From Reticulitermes speratus (Eukaryota; Arthropoda; Insecta; Blattodea; Rhinotermitidae), in assembly GCA_021186555.1 (NCBI GenBank), contig JAJKFL010000003.1:42056408-42120407 (forward strand): DNA of 64,000 bases. The letters run 5' to 3'. Made by a program: the position numbers and the translations under genes. This document shows, piece by piece, positions 10,818 through 22,073 of this stretch. The notes beneath the pieces were generated by a model that did not search any database, was not told the origin of the DNA, and saw only the letters and a list, made by a program, of their open reading frames with translations. The number at the start of each line of letters is the position of its first letter. The first letter of the stretch is position 1.

Positions 10818-11080
10818 CCGATCCCAGTGGCCGTGCGGTGTAAGGCGAGGGTCTACGGCCGCTCGCTTGCTGGGATTGTGGGTTCGAACCCCGCCGGGAA
10901 CATGGATGTCTGTCTCTTGTGAGTGTTGTGTGTTGTCAGGTAGAGGTTTCTGCGACAGGCTGGTCACTCGTCCAAAGGAGTCCTACCAAGTGTGGTGTTT
11001 CTAAAGTCTGTGATCGCGAAACCTCGAACAATGAGGAGGCCTAGGCCCCCTAAGGGCTGTCGAGCCATAGGAAAAAAAAG
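10818..11080 (+). mobile_element. tRNA-derived SINE, family B, copy 1
   Basis: Starts CCGATCCCAGTGGCCGTGCG with box A-like GTGGCCGTGCGG and box B-like GGGTTCGAACCCC. The body follows with TCTGTCTCTTGTGAGTGTTG, TTGTCAGGTAGAGG, GAGTCCTACCAAGTGTGGTG and CCTAGGCCCCCTAAGGGCTG, ending CGAGCCATAGGAAAAAAAAG. AAATTTT occurs just before the head and again just after the A-rich tail, a possible short target duplication. Confidence 0.92.
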
Positions 11081-12248
11081 GAAAATTTTAAAAGATAATC
11101 TCTATGTCTGCAAAAGAATTTTGTCAATTGTGACGTCTCCTGAAACCATTAGCCGGGCGTAAAATAAACTGTTAAAAAAGAACCTTATCAGAGGCTTTAA
11201 AATGAAAATAACAATAACAATATCACAAATCCCTCTTTTTAAATCTCTCTTACATTATCTTTATTCGTATTACCATTTTATCAAGCACCTTTCTGCCTAA
11301 AACGTCACTTTTCTAAATAAAACCACCACTGTAGAAAATGAACATTCAAAACAATGTTCCCCTTTATAGGACTTCAGGAAATTTCATTCTTTACACCAAT
11401 TTTCAGTACTGGCGTATCTAAACATAATGACTCTATAGGCTTACCTTCTTTTATTTTAAACTTCCTCCATTCCCAACTCTCTTTTATCCTTTCTCATACT
11501 TTTCTTTTTGAATTTTCTAAGAAGATATGTAGTCATGTAAAATAATGCTGTAACTTGTTATTACATCAGAGGCTAAAGGTTTTGAGATAGAAAGACAAAG
11601 ACAGTCAAAGATAAAGAAAGAAGAAGGAAATAGACTAGAAACGAGGAAAAAACTCAGCGCAGTCTAAAAGAGCAATAACATTTTCCCCTCGAGCTGTTGT
11701 CTGGACCATTGTCAGCTCGCTCAGAAGTTGGATGGCTCGAACATCATGGATTTATGAACATGCACAGCAACTGTTCGGCTGACACCAAAGAATCATTGAA
11801 CGGTGGGTAAATTATAAGCAGTATTCCGGATAAGAGTTCACAATTTCCGGGCATTGTTAAGATGAAGCACATGCCATTTTGTGCTTTTGTTTTCTTCAGA
11901 AAGACACTTTAATTAAACTTGTGTTTCTAAATAAAGAACTCTGTTTATATTCTAGGCTTGGCGCATCTAATAGCATTTGATACCTCTGCAATAATAGAAT
12001 GCTTCGATATTCTAATTTCATTTGCAGGGAAGAAACTGAGATTGGCACTCTTCTTACGGCTTGCTATTTTCGCTTGTCTCTTACTATTAAGTAAACTCAG
12101 AGGCGATAAATAAATTAAAATATACAGCTGACCGAACTCTCTCGTTATGACTTGCACTCTTAAAACTGTGTTATGTCATGAGAACATAGGACAGCTCTGT
12201 AACACGTGAAGACACTTTTTAAGGTAAAATATTAAAAGCATCGTATGT
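11081..12248. other. No supported feature
   Basis: AT-rich; open frames at 11354-11545 and 11945-12157 (minus) have no recognisable motif. Confidence 0.55.
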
Positions 12249-12504
12249 GCCGAGCCCAATGGCCGCGCGGTCTAAGGCATGGGTCTGTGGCACTCACTTA
12301 CTGGGACTGTGGAGTCGAATCCCGCAGGCGGCATGGACGTCTGTCTCTTGTGAGAATGTGTGTTGTCAGCTAGAGATCTCTGCGACGGGCCGATCACTCG
12401 TTCAGAGGAGTCCTATTGAGTGTGGTGTGTCGGAGTGTGACCTCGAAATATCGACATGGAGGACGCCCAGGCCCACTACGGTTGTCAAGCCATGAGAAAA
12501 ATGC
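12249..12504 (+). mobile_element. tRNA-derived SINE, family B, copy 2
   Basis: Starts GCCGAGCCCAATGGCCGCG. It has box B-like GAGTCGAATCCCGC, then GTCTGTCTCTTGTGAGAATG, TTGTCAGCTAGAG, GAGTCCTATTGAGTGTGGTG, GACGCCCAGGCCC and the end GTCAAGCCATGAGAAAAA. It is more diverged than copies 1 and 3. No convincing target duplication was found. Confidence 0.88.
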
Positions 12505-14177
12505 ACTATATGTACATGTTACCACAAATTAAAATTGACACATATTCTCACAAGTGAAGAGCAAAATTTAAAACCATAAAAATGGCGATATAATAGGCAG
12601 TACGTTGGCTATAATACACAACTGTGAATGAAACTAAAACTGATATTTGCCAACCAATCTTAAAACGTATACAAATACAAAATGTGAAGAAGAAATTATT
12701 GAATTCAAAGACAAATCTTAAAAGAAAAATTCCTAGAGGAAGGACTAAGACAAAGATCTGCCAACGTAAATTTAAGGCACACAAAATGCCAACAAAGCAC
12801 ATAAATAATAATGTAAAGTTCACGCCAGGAAAGACGAAATAAAATGTATGTACATTAATAAACAATTAATTACGAACTTAAACGAAAATTACAAATGCAG
12901 TGCCCTGCTAAAACCACATACATATAACGAATCTAAAAAGGATCAGGATGACATTTCAAGACTCAAAATATTTAATACAGTATGCGCCAATAGAATGTGA
13001 CGATTTTGAGACAGCTGGTCTGATGAATCGTGTTGAATGCACGAAATGAAAAAGTTACGGAAAATCATTAGTAAAATGTTGTTTAATACAAGTTTTCTAT
13101 TTAAAAAAAAATACATTTCGTAACTGGTCTGTCTCCCTGGCATACAGTTCAGGCAACTGCCCGTAACATAAACACGATATCGAGCAATGCTGGAGAAGTT
13201 AGACGCGGCTGGTGACAACGTGTACGGTGAGCTCTTATTTCAGCAAGAGGTGTCACAGCACACATGGCACGCGGATCAGTGAATTGTTTGACAGCCGTGA
13301 TTCGCGGACGCATCAGATCACGTTTTGGTGACACCGCCTGGCCAGCCAGGTCTCCTCATCTCTCTGAGCACTGCTACTTTTCTTCTGGGTACGTTTGAAA
13401 ACCAAAGTGTATGCGAACAAACCTCGCACGCTAGGGAGGTTGAAAGAGCACATCACGGCTGAAATTGGAGCCACTGAAAAACGTTAGTTGCGAACAGCTA
13501 TGGTTACTTTCTGATCACGATCACAGGAATGTATTGCACGACATGGAGATAAGTTAAGATAAGCAACTTTTCAAAAATAATGGGCACATATTAAATCACA
13601 CTTTACTTCTGATTCTCCGTCACTTTGCGTTTCTTACATTCAACCCAGTTCACCAAAACAACGATCTGAAAATCGCCACGTTCCATGGGCGCGGTGTAAC
13701 AAGGTCGACTTCGTACAGCTTAACCGAAGACTTTTACTCAAGGAAACGTTCAAATAAGCAATTAATGTTGTCGACACTTTTCTATACGACTTTAGGTGAA
13801 GACTAAACACGCCGGGCTTGAAAAAATGATTATCGAATATTGCTTGCACATGTTTTAGACGGATAGCAACGTATAACCTCCTTGAAGAGTGTAACGGAAT
13901 AACGAAATATTAAACGTATAAACTGTACGTGTTAATTTTATGTTGCTGTACAAGGAGATAATACAGTGTTTTCTACACAAAGGTAAGCAGAACTGGAAAA
14001 TATTTTTTGCTTTATAAGACCGGGCACAGACACAAAGAAAATAAGTGGTGCTTGAAGGACAAATCATGACATCCGTACTCACAACTGGAGAGGATCCAAA
14101 GAACAAGATGGTGTGGGGCCGTTGGTTTACAACCGCAACCCTTACAGCTATAAGACAGTCGTCGAAATGTTGCTGAT
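12505..14177. other. No supported feature
   Basis: About 1.7 kb with short open frames on both strands (such as 12548-12865 minus and 13640-13849 minus) that show no family motif. No repeat recognised. Confidence 0.55.
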
Positions 14178-14190
14178 TTAAAATGTGTGT

Positions 14191-14496
14191 AAAGGTAAAG
14201 CAGTCCCATACAGGCCTTGGCAGGCCCTTAGGGCTCCAGGAGGTCGAGGCTCCCAGGTTTTTAGACAATCGGCACATGAAGGTGGTAAGTTTGTCAGCCC
14301 TACGCACCGGCCGCCTTTACCCCCCAGGAAAGATTCCTGGTACTCATTTCTGTTAGAGGCTGAGTCGACCTCAGGGCCATAGTGCGACCGAAACGATCAT
14401 GTCAATGAAAAATTCCAGTGACACCATCGGGAATCGAACCCGCGACGTTCCGGTTTGTAGCGCAGTGCCTCAACCAACTGCGCCACCGCGTGCCCC
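14191..14496 (-). mobile_element. tRNA-derived SINE, family D (family C body), with target duplication
   Basis: On the minus strand it starts GGCACGCGGTGGCGCAGTTG (box A-like TGGCGCAGTTGG), with box B-like GGGTTCGATTCCCG. The 3' body resembles family C: TTTCCTGGGGGGTAAAGGCG, GCCGGTGCG, GGGCTGACAAAC, and the tail GACTGCTTTACCTTT. An exact 13-bp target duplication, TTAAAATGTGTGT, lies at 14178-14190 and 14497-14509. Head and body therefore come from different modules. Confidence 0.93.
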
Positions 14497-14509
14497 TTAA
14501 AATGTGTGT

Positions 14510-15994
14510 GCAAAGCGTAATTAACTGGCACTAGGCTGATACAGCGGACTGACCGACAGACTGATACAACAGGCACTAACTTCGTCCGTTTGGAACCGAG
14601 TTGCTGAACCTGAATTGCTATTAAGTAATCGCAAGCCCTGTTATTTGTGGACAGTGTGACGAGCTGCTTTGTGCAGGTCACAACGCGGACAGTAAGTATC
14701 TGCATCACGTTCAGTGCAATACATAATGCTACACAAGTGTTCTGGAATAAGCAAAGACTGTATATTACTCCAGATTATAATACAGTAATCACTAGGCATA
14801 AAATCGACTGGCTTACCAGTTTTCGTTTCCACGCCACGCGCAAAACAACACTTCTTTTCAATTTGCTAGCATACTTTCGCTTATACATACTCCTTACTGT
14901 TGCAAACTGACGTGTGTGTCCAAAATGTTAGTGTACATTTTTACATTTGCGTACCTTGTTGCATTTTAATAAGGTTAACTTTTATGCCTAGAGGGAAACT
15001 TTTTTACTTCTGGGGCCAATTAAAATCTGTAACTTGAAAATTTGCGGAAAGTTGATTTTCGTTTTAAGAGTTTTCACCTTATGAACAGTTTTCGAGAAAC
15101 GACTTAAGCTTGTAAACAATGTAAGGCGATAACACACAAACGCAACCGCCCGTTCTTCACCTTATTCCTCCTTATTATAGACCGCACTAAAACAATGAAC
15201 TAATAATGTTGTAATATAATAATTTTATGGCTACATTTTGTGTATTTCCTCCGATAACAAGGAACAAGCTACTTAAGTGTCCGTCCCACATTCTTGTCTA
15301 TATTTCACTGGAGAATTAGTAAAATTTATTTTTAATTAAGACAATACTATGTTTATATATATACGCCCTAACAGATAATGAAAGGTAAATTTATCCCTTC
15401 TCTTAATTAAGCACGCCATGACGGTAACTGTGGGAGTGGAATTACAGCTCCAGGCGTTGTTATCGCCGACCCTAGATTTATGGCCGCTGACCACATAAAA
15501 GTACAGATTTGTTAAAGAAAATATGTGACAGCACATCCTATCCATTACCTAGAGCCAAGGAAACGCGTGGTGGTCAATTTACGCATTAAATGGTTACCAG
15601 TCAAAAAACTTGGACATACGTTCCAACTGTGCATTATAAAACACCCGTTGGATCATAACCGCCTAGCAATCACACCACAGGCGCAGTAGTGGGGAAAACT
15701 TTAGCGACAGTTACTGGGAATAACCTATCCTGCATCGGAGAAATCCGGATGCATTTATAACATCCTGGTATTGAGGGCGTGAAGGAGTTTTTACATTATT
15801 ATAGTAAAACCATCGATACCTGGCAGATAAGCTGCGCTAAAGAGGAAGTAAGTATGCGAGCCAGGAACGCGTCACCAGCACCTTCCTCGTCTATGCAACG
15901 TGCCCCAAATTCGATGTTTAGGCAACACTGGTTATTTTAAGTTGCAGATCAATTTGGTTTCCCTCACAGTTCTTACATTTAACACAAAACTAAA
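14510..15994. other. No supported feature
   Basis: AT-rich with only short open frames; no motif, repeat family or RNA recognised. Confidence 0.55.
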
Positions 15995-16200
15995 CCCGAA
16001 CACTCCCACCTGGCAAGCTGGCTGTGGCAGTAACTCCCGTTATTTATATTCTGGAGGTACTTGGTTTGAATCTCAGCAGGGACACCGACTAGCCTGACTG
16101 AGAATCTTCTCAGCATTTCTCAAATCTGCATGGCAAATACCCAGGTACTATCTTTAACTAAGCCACGAATGTTTCCATATCTATCCCTTCCAGTCCTTAT
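15995..16200 (+). mobile_element. Possible decayed tRNA-derived SINE
   Basis: A box B-like TTGGTTTGAATCTCAGCAGG is followed by a C/T-rich body with GAATCTTCTCAGCATTTCTC, GGCAAATACCCAGGTACTATC and TAAGCCACGAATGTTTCC. That order resembles insect SINE bodies from memory. No second copy is clear in this window. Confidence 0.35.
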
Positions 16201-17006
16201 TTACTGTCATCCAGTCATTCGATGTTATGTGGTTTGAGTTACTTGCGACGTCACCAATCTCTACAAATTAACCTCACAGTGCCCTAAACTCACAACGAAT
16301 AAACTTGAATTTAAATTACGGCTCTTACCTAATACACATTTGAACACGTTTCCAGTCAATAGACACATACATTACAACATCAGCGTTAACTGACCATTCT
16401 TGTGGAAGTGACACTAGTTGAGTTAATTAAAGTTAAAACCTAAGTCATTAGAGTAGTAGATAAAAATTGGTCTCGTGAGAGGTATGAAGGCTTCACAAAA
16501 GTGAAGATTTAGCCTACTCCTGTTTATTACAACGTCTCGTAATCTGGTGTATGGGTATCAATGTTTTGCGGAGCATTTGCCTCTGTCTTGATGGTTTCAG
16601 CTGTGGTCAGGTAGCAACCAGAACAGAGAGAGAAACAGCAGAAGACACTGAGTAGTTTATGGGCCTGTATAGTAAGCCCTACAAGCACAAATTAGCCCAC
16701 CCGTTCTTAATCCAATATAAGGTCGCTTTCCTTGTCAGTGTTGCAATAGGCGCATTAACATTCAAACACACAAAGTAATTAAATTTTACTCTTAAAAAAG
16801 ACTGGATATGATGATCCTACCAGCAACAACGCATTTCACATTCATGCTGAATATTGCCTTAAAAGCTGTACACATCGACATGAGCAGGAAGCAGATTTCA
16901 TATTGTTGAGTGTTCTGTATTACGTCCTTGGCACGAAAGACAAAACTTACAGAATATTTACATTACATGTGTTACTGAAGATATTCATTAAGTACTTTTC
17001 TCAAGT
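16201..17006. other. No supported feature
   Basis: AT-rich DNA without recognised repeats or genes. The open frame beginning at 16903 runs into the SINE at 17007. Confidence 0.55.
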
Positions 17007-17290
17007 GGGCCTTGCCATGGCTCAGGCGGTTAGTCGCCGACCTCTCACCGCGGAGGCCCGGGTTCCATCCCGGATCAGTCCATGTGGGATTTGTGGTGGA
17101 CAAAGTGGCACTGGGACAGGTTTATCCCCCGAGTACTTCGGATTTCCCCTGTCAGTTCCATTCCACCGGTGCTCCATTACACGGAAAAACGAAAAAACTA
17201 ATCATCTTCATCACAGGGTTGCACAATAAGCCTTAAGGCTGCGGTGCGTCCGTAGCATCTGCTACAGGGCTACTCACCACAAAAAAAAAA
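17007..17290 (+). mobile_element. tRNA-derived SINE, family A, copy 3
   Basis: Starts GGGCCTTGCCATGGCTCAGG, box B-like GGGTTCCATCCCGG, then TCAGTCCATGTGGGATTTG, GACAAAGTGGCACTGGGACA, ATTCCACCGGTGCTCC and GGGTTGCACAATAAGCC, ending GTCCGTAGCATCTGCTACAG with an A10 tail. No exact flanking duplication was found. Open frames at 16903-17229 and 17012-17236 are translations of this SINE. Confidence 0.92.
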
Positions 17291-18487
17291 CTCAAAATTA
17301 TAGGGTAAGAAAGTTTTACTTTTTAACTTGCCTCGTAGATAGCAATGAGCAAGTACAAGGAAGAATATAATAACTCGTATGTTGCCTCCACATATGAGAG
17401 ATTACGAAGCGTGAGAATTCTACCAGACCGTACAAAAATTTCGTTTTTTTACCTCGTTATTCTTTTTCCAGAACCGCTCAGAGCAGTACGAAGATGTTAC
17501 CCCCAAAGCCGTTATTTTTGTCATATATAACAGTAGACTATACGCTGCCTGCTGTAAGGATTAACATCAACACAAATTTACGCTGAATAACATTTGCATA
17601 TCAAACCTGCAGCACTTCTAAAATGTAGGCATAGGCATAGGCATATCTCATACCACCACGCTACTAACACACAACACAATTTCTGAGAAGATTTAAAAAT
17701 TGAAAATCCTAACCAAGCTTATAAATGGCCTATATAAATATCTTATCAAAATACACAGGCAAGTTCTAAAAATTTTTCTCTTTTTCTCTACTTTTATTAC
17801 AGGAAGGCAGGGAATTTGGACGATGCGTGCAGCCTTAAGATAGGGCAAGCAGGACATTATGTAAGACGTGAAAGCTTTCACGGTGCACGAATTCCAGGAC
17901 GTATCACGTTTACTTGTATCTTCGGGGTGGCCTCTTACGGTCCAAGTAGACCTCTATTGAACTCAGTGTTGCTTGTAGGTTAAAGAAAGTTTATTTCGAA
18001 GTGGGGAATCTGGGGGAGGGGTGTGTGTAAATGGGTGACAAAGCGTGGCAAGAGCTGGTCAAAGGATTCTGAGGTATCAGCGAGGCTTGTGTGTCGCAGA
18101 GTCTGAAACAAAATTCGCAAGATACTACGGTTTAGACGTACGAGTAAATCCTGGTGCAAAATTAGAAAGGTTAGCACGACTTGAAATTATAGACAATACT
18201 CGTATAAGGGTTTTCGAAGGCGCTGTGCCCTCAAATCCCTACATGTAAATCTGTCGGCAAAGAAAAGTATTGCTGTAACAAAACAATATGTTTTACTGCC
18301 AGTTCCAATTTCACTCTATCAGTTCCAACTATTACGACTTAAATGTCGGCTATTTCTGCATCATGCACTTTTAATCAACAATGTATATTTCCATCTAAGG
18401 TACAACCTCACTACACGCAACAATTACAACAAATCCTACACGTGCTAGAATTTTGTGGTAATATATTAGCAACGGCTGGCTCACACT
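17291..18487. other. Mostly featureless; short GGCATA repeat
   Basis: Contains three tandem GGCATA units at about 17626-17645. The open frame at 18045-18248 has no recognised motif. Confidence 0.55.
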
Positions 18488-18525
18488 ACTGAAGATGCCA
18501 ATATCGTGTCGAACCTCGTACCGCG
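18488..18525 (+). other. Decayed hammerhead-like motif
   Basis: ACTGAAGATGCC is followed by TGTCGAACCTCGTACC, which keeps the CTGAAGAT and GAA order of the better copies but lacks GAAACATGT and clear helices. Confidence 0.3.
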
Positions 18526-19204
18526 TGTGAAGGCTGTTATTCTGCAGGAACTGACAAATTGACTGACGTGTTAATAAATGTTTAGGTTTAAAGTTTCTTC
18601 AAGTGTGGCATATGAGCCACTATCATGCATGCAGACTCGACCTTTCACTTTTAAAATTAAATGCTGTATTTAGCCCTTTAAAGCCTATTGATCATTTTAA
18701 AAATCATCAGATTTAATATTCAAAAATTCTACATTCTGCCACAGAATGCATTTTTGTGTGTGTTTTTTTTTTTGGTTCTCAGGACAAACAGCTGTAATTT
18801 CCAAATACAGCATTAACTGAATTGTTTTTATATCCGAGACGCAGTGCTTACTGCGCGGTACGGAATTTATTTTTAAATAAAATTCAAGTTACATTCGATC
18901 GTTAAAGTAAATGTACTATTTGTAATACCGTGTTATAATATCCAAAATATAAGAATTTAAATAGAAAAGGTGATTTAGAAAAGAAAGCGATTATCTTGGA
19001 AAAAGGAATGCGTGAAACAGAAGCGTTCAACGAAGCGAATATTGTAGCCTGATAAATCTGAGCAACGTCACCTGAAGGTCAAATCAATTCTGCATCTGCC
19101 TGTAACAGTCTGCAACTGTAGCTGTCCCTCACCCCTGTCTCTTGCTGTTGCTGGCTGACACTGTGCTGATAATTCATAAAGCCACTGCACACTGCTGCAA
19201 ACCT
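18526..19204. other. No supported feature
   Basis: AT-rich; a run of ten T near 18763-18772. No gene or repeat family recognised. Confidence 0.55.
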
Positions 19205-19223
19205 CCCCCCCCCCCCCCCCCCC
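19205..19223. repeat. C19 homopolymer
   Basis: Nineteen C in a row. A run of nineteen G, its exact complement, lies about 190 bp downstream. Confidence 0.9.
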
Positions 19224-19415
19224 ACACAAAACTGAGGACACCATCAGGCCTTGCTTGTTTCATGTCACTTCTGTACAGCAAAGCGTATTGACGAAAAGGG
19301 AGTAGGCAGCCATTCAAGCAGAAGGATAGCTGTACTAACGGGCGCTACAAAACGGTCTGAAGGAGAAACTGGTGGCGGGTATATACGGCCAAGAAAGAAG
19401 TGCGTCGTGGGGGAC

Positions 19416-19434
19416 GGGGGGGGGGGGGGGGGGG
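19416..19434. repeat. G19 homopolymer
   Basis: Nineteen G in a row, preceded closely by GGGGGAC. It could form a G-quadruplex or pair with the C19 run at 19205. The open frame 19251-19595 that reads through it as poly-glycine is not a credible gene. Confidence 0.9.
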
Positions 19435-19498
19435 TTGATACTGAAGAGATGAAGGGACAGATTGCAGCTACTCAAAATGTACATACATATGAACATTC

Positions 19499-19520
19499 AT
19501 ACATACATACATACATACAT
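19499..19520. repeat. (CATA)n microsatellite
   Basis: Five to six CATA units. Confidence 0.9.
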
Positions 19521-20109
19521 AATATGAGACATGCATACCTATACACACATATGCCAAGCAAGCCCGCTTCTGATTTCTATTTGGAGGGTGTTTAAATTGT
19601 ATATCCGATGCTACATATTAAATTGGCTCCGATTTCTTGTAGTTTTCTCCAGTCCTTCCAGGATGGTTTGCAATAACTTTAATCAATATTCAGCTTCAAA
19701 TCCGTCAAACTGACGTTCGTATGTATGTTGGAAAATGTGCCAATCTTATGTTCTGTAAATGCACCAAAATTAGTGTTACTAAATACCACACAGTTATATA
19801 GAAGTAACAGATGACAAAGAATCTGCAGATACTGCGTGTAAATTATTAAAGCCTCATAAAATACTCAACAGAAAACAGTTCCCATGTGACACTCAATTTG
19901 GGTAATTCGTGTCTGTTTACTTGAATTCTGAAATAAGGACAAAAACACTAGAGCACAAAATGAATGGAAAGACAAATGGTTCAGACATATGTCACCGTAA
20001 GAACGTGACCTGCTTCGACGGGATTAAGAATGAGGCAACCATACAAGCACATTCCTTCTCGAGAAGCTGACTGTATTAAATAATTTGGTGAATAATTTTC
20101 CCGTCCTTT
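19521..20109. other. No supported feature
   Basis: AT-rich DNA; nothing recognised. Confidence 0.55.
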
Positions 20110-20270
20110 ATAGAATCCCAAGAATCATTACTGCATTCGCTAGAGCCCACTGTTTTACCTAATTCCAAGCCATCTGAATCCAGTCCACAGGCCAATCTCT
20201 CCCCACTAAGATCCCTTCTAATATTATCCACGCAATTATATTTAGGTCTATAAAGTTTCCTCTTCCCTTA
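20110..20270 (-). pseudogene. LINE (non-LTR retrotransposon) C-terminal relic, copy 1
   Basis: On the minus strand one frame reads GKRKLYRPKYNCVDNIRRDL. This fits the GKRPxGRPxxRWEDNIxxDL block near the C-terminus of a common insect LINE polyprotein. After a frame change it reads DWIQMAWN, a stop, VKQWALANAVMILGIL, matching the family's DWIxLAQDRxRWxALVNAVMNLRVP end. Stops and at least one frameshift make it non-functional. Only the last part of the protein remains, as expected for a 5'-truncated retrotransposed copy. The match is from memory of the family. Confidence 0.65.
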
Positions 20271-21024
20271 TGTTTTCTGTGACATTTTACACATTAGTAT
20301 CTCCACTATTGAGACCCGTATCATGTTCTGATAAAAATTTGGTCATTGCACTGATGGTGGCACCGTGTGGAGTAGCTACGGGTTCGAGTGATGCACGTGG
20401 AAAGGAAAGGTTATATATTGGCGTAAGCGTCAAGCATGGATGGAAGGATGAATGTGCTTGCTTGCGAAGTGGTTGGGGTTTCTGTAATGTTTGGCAGAAC
20501 TGCTCTTGCTTCACGTTTAGAACGGAAAATAAATATTTTGGCAACTGGAGGGTTAGTTGTGTGGAATCCAATAGTAGCTTGGCTACAGAGATACGGGTGT
20601 GAGGTTTTGTGTAAGCTACAAAGGAGAGGATAATGAGTAAGGATCTTGCATGCAGCGGGAAAGATGTTTCAGCAACAGCATGACAAATCAGCTTGCTCTC
20701 AGGCACACCTACCGCATAGGACAAATCCACATATCTGCGTGACATGAATTATGGAGTCATCTACGGAGAACGTGTTAAAATTGAATGTAGAAAGCATGCG
20801 TAACTTTGTGGTGTTTTAGAGTGCCGTACAAAGAAACAAGTTGTCTTTATTGATGTACGTATATTGAATACGTTTACTATATAGCGTACATGAACGGAGA
20901 GGAAATTCACAAACCTTGCTTTGAATGTTTCAGAATACTGTGCTGCAAAGTCAATAAGAATGTGAAAGAACGCAGCGTCTAGCAGAAAATAGTGACTACA
21001 TTATGTCTAGCAGTCGGGTCAGAA
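20271..21024. other. No supported feature
   Basis: Overlapping open frames 20270-20602 (plus) and 20287-20745 (minus, 152 codons) occupy the same DNA. Neither carries a recognised motif. Confidence 0.5.
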
Positions 21025-21190
21025 GTTCAGATATTCTTTCCTGTAGTACATGACTCCGCGTCACTGGGTAAATATTTCTTGACCTTACTAGAAAACGCAG
21101 TGGTCTCGAAACGTCGGAAACTAACTACCCATTGACGCGGCGCCATCTCAGAAGATCGCATATCTCAGCGACATCGCTGCGAAAACCTAA
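21025..21190. mobile_element. Hairpin-family repeat, copy 4
   Basis: The right arm is the clearest: TCTCGAAACGTCGG, AACTAACTACCCATTGACGC, GGCGCCATCTCAGAAGATCG, CATATCTCAGCGACATCGCT, GCGAAAACC. The left arm (AGATATTC, CTCCGCGTCACTGGGTAAAT) is a diverged inverted copy of it. Confidence 0.7.
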
Positions 21191-21768
21191 ATAGTTGGAA
21201 GGCAAGAGCTTGTAACAAATTACTACTTCTATTCACGTACTACTTTGAAAATTTTTCATACATATATTTATAGCTCGCTTGGTCATTAATTATTATGATC
21301 AATGAGTTAAAGCAGAGTCGTGAGTGCCGGCACCATCTGACGTAACAATATAAAATTCTCAATTTTGTAACATAGTGTACGATTTCCATCATAATTAGGC
21401 TTATCAATTATTTTCCTATGCGCATATCCCACAACAATAATCGACTGGTCTTTGCAATAAACACAGACTGTGTTTTCTGTGAGGTTTGAAATAAACTTTT
21501 ATACACGTATAGTTTAGATAAACGTCAGTCTTCAAACTGTTAAATTTAGAAATAAAAACAACACCAACTTGTAACCACGTGATAATATTAAGCAGCAAAA
21601 TTCTGGAAATAATTCACATAGGCATCTTGCCTGCTTACACGTCAATAAATAAATTGACCAAATACGAATTATTTACCTGTTTTTAAACATAATTTTCATT
21701 AGTACAGATACAGGCTATGTTACATTTGTAGGCCTACACTTGTAGCTTGGAGCCATTACAATATGTAT
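21191..21768. other. No supported feature
   Basis: AT-rich DNA; nothing recognised. Confidence 0.55.
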
Positions 21769-21780
21769 AACTGTAGAGAT

Positions 21781-22061
21781 GGGCCGTGCCATGGCTCAGG
21801 CGGTTAGTCGCCGAACTTCCACCGCGGAGGACCGGGTTCGATTCCGGGTCAGTCCATGTGGGATTTGTGACGGACAAAGTGGCACTGGGACAGGTTTTTC
21901 CCAGAGTACTTCGGTTTTCCCCTGTAAATTTAATTCCAACGGTGCTCCATTACTTGGAAAAATGAAAGAAAAACTGATCTTCATCACAGGGTTGCACAAT
22001 AAGCCGTAAGGCTGCGGTGCGTCCGTAGCATCTGCTGCGGGGCCCTTCTCCACGGAAAGAA
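21781..22061 (+). mobile_element. tRNA-derived SINE, family A, copy 4, with target duplication
   Basis: Starts GGGCCGTGCCATGGCTCAGG, box B-like GGGTTCGATTCCGG, and the full family body to GTCCGTAGCATCTGCTGCGG and an A-rich tail. An exact 12-bp target duplication, AACTGTAGAGAT, lies at 21769-21780 and 22062-22073. This is the best-defined family A copy. The open frame 21779-22009 is SINE sequence. Confidence 0.95.
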
Positions 22062-22073
22062 AACTGTAGAGAT

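Noticed and set aside
13855..14307. 150-codon minus-strand open frame
   Set aside because: About a quarter of it lies in the family D SINE at 14191-14496 and the rest has no motif.
16903..17236. Open frames of 108 and 74 codons
   Set aside because: They are translations of the family A SINE; the same peptide pattern recurs in the other family A copies at 3791 and 21779.
20287..20745. 152-codon minus-strand open frame
   Set aside because: Overlaps a plus-strand frame of similar length, shows no family motif, and adjoins a LINE relic; not enough to call a gene.
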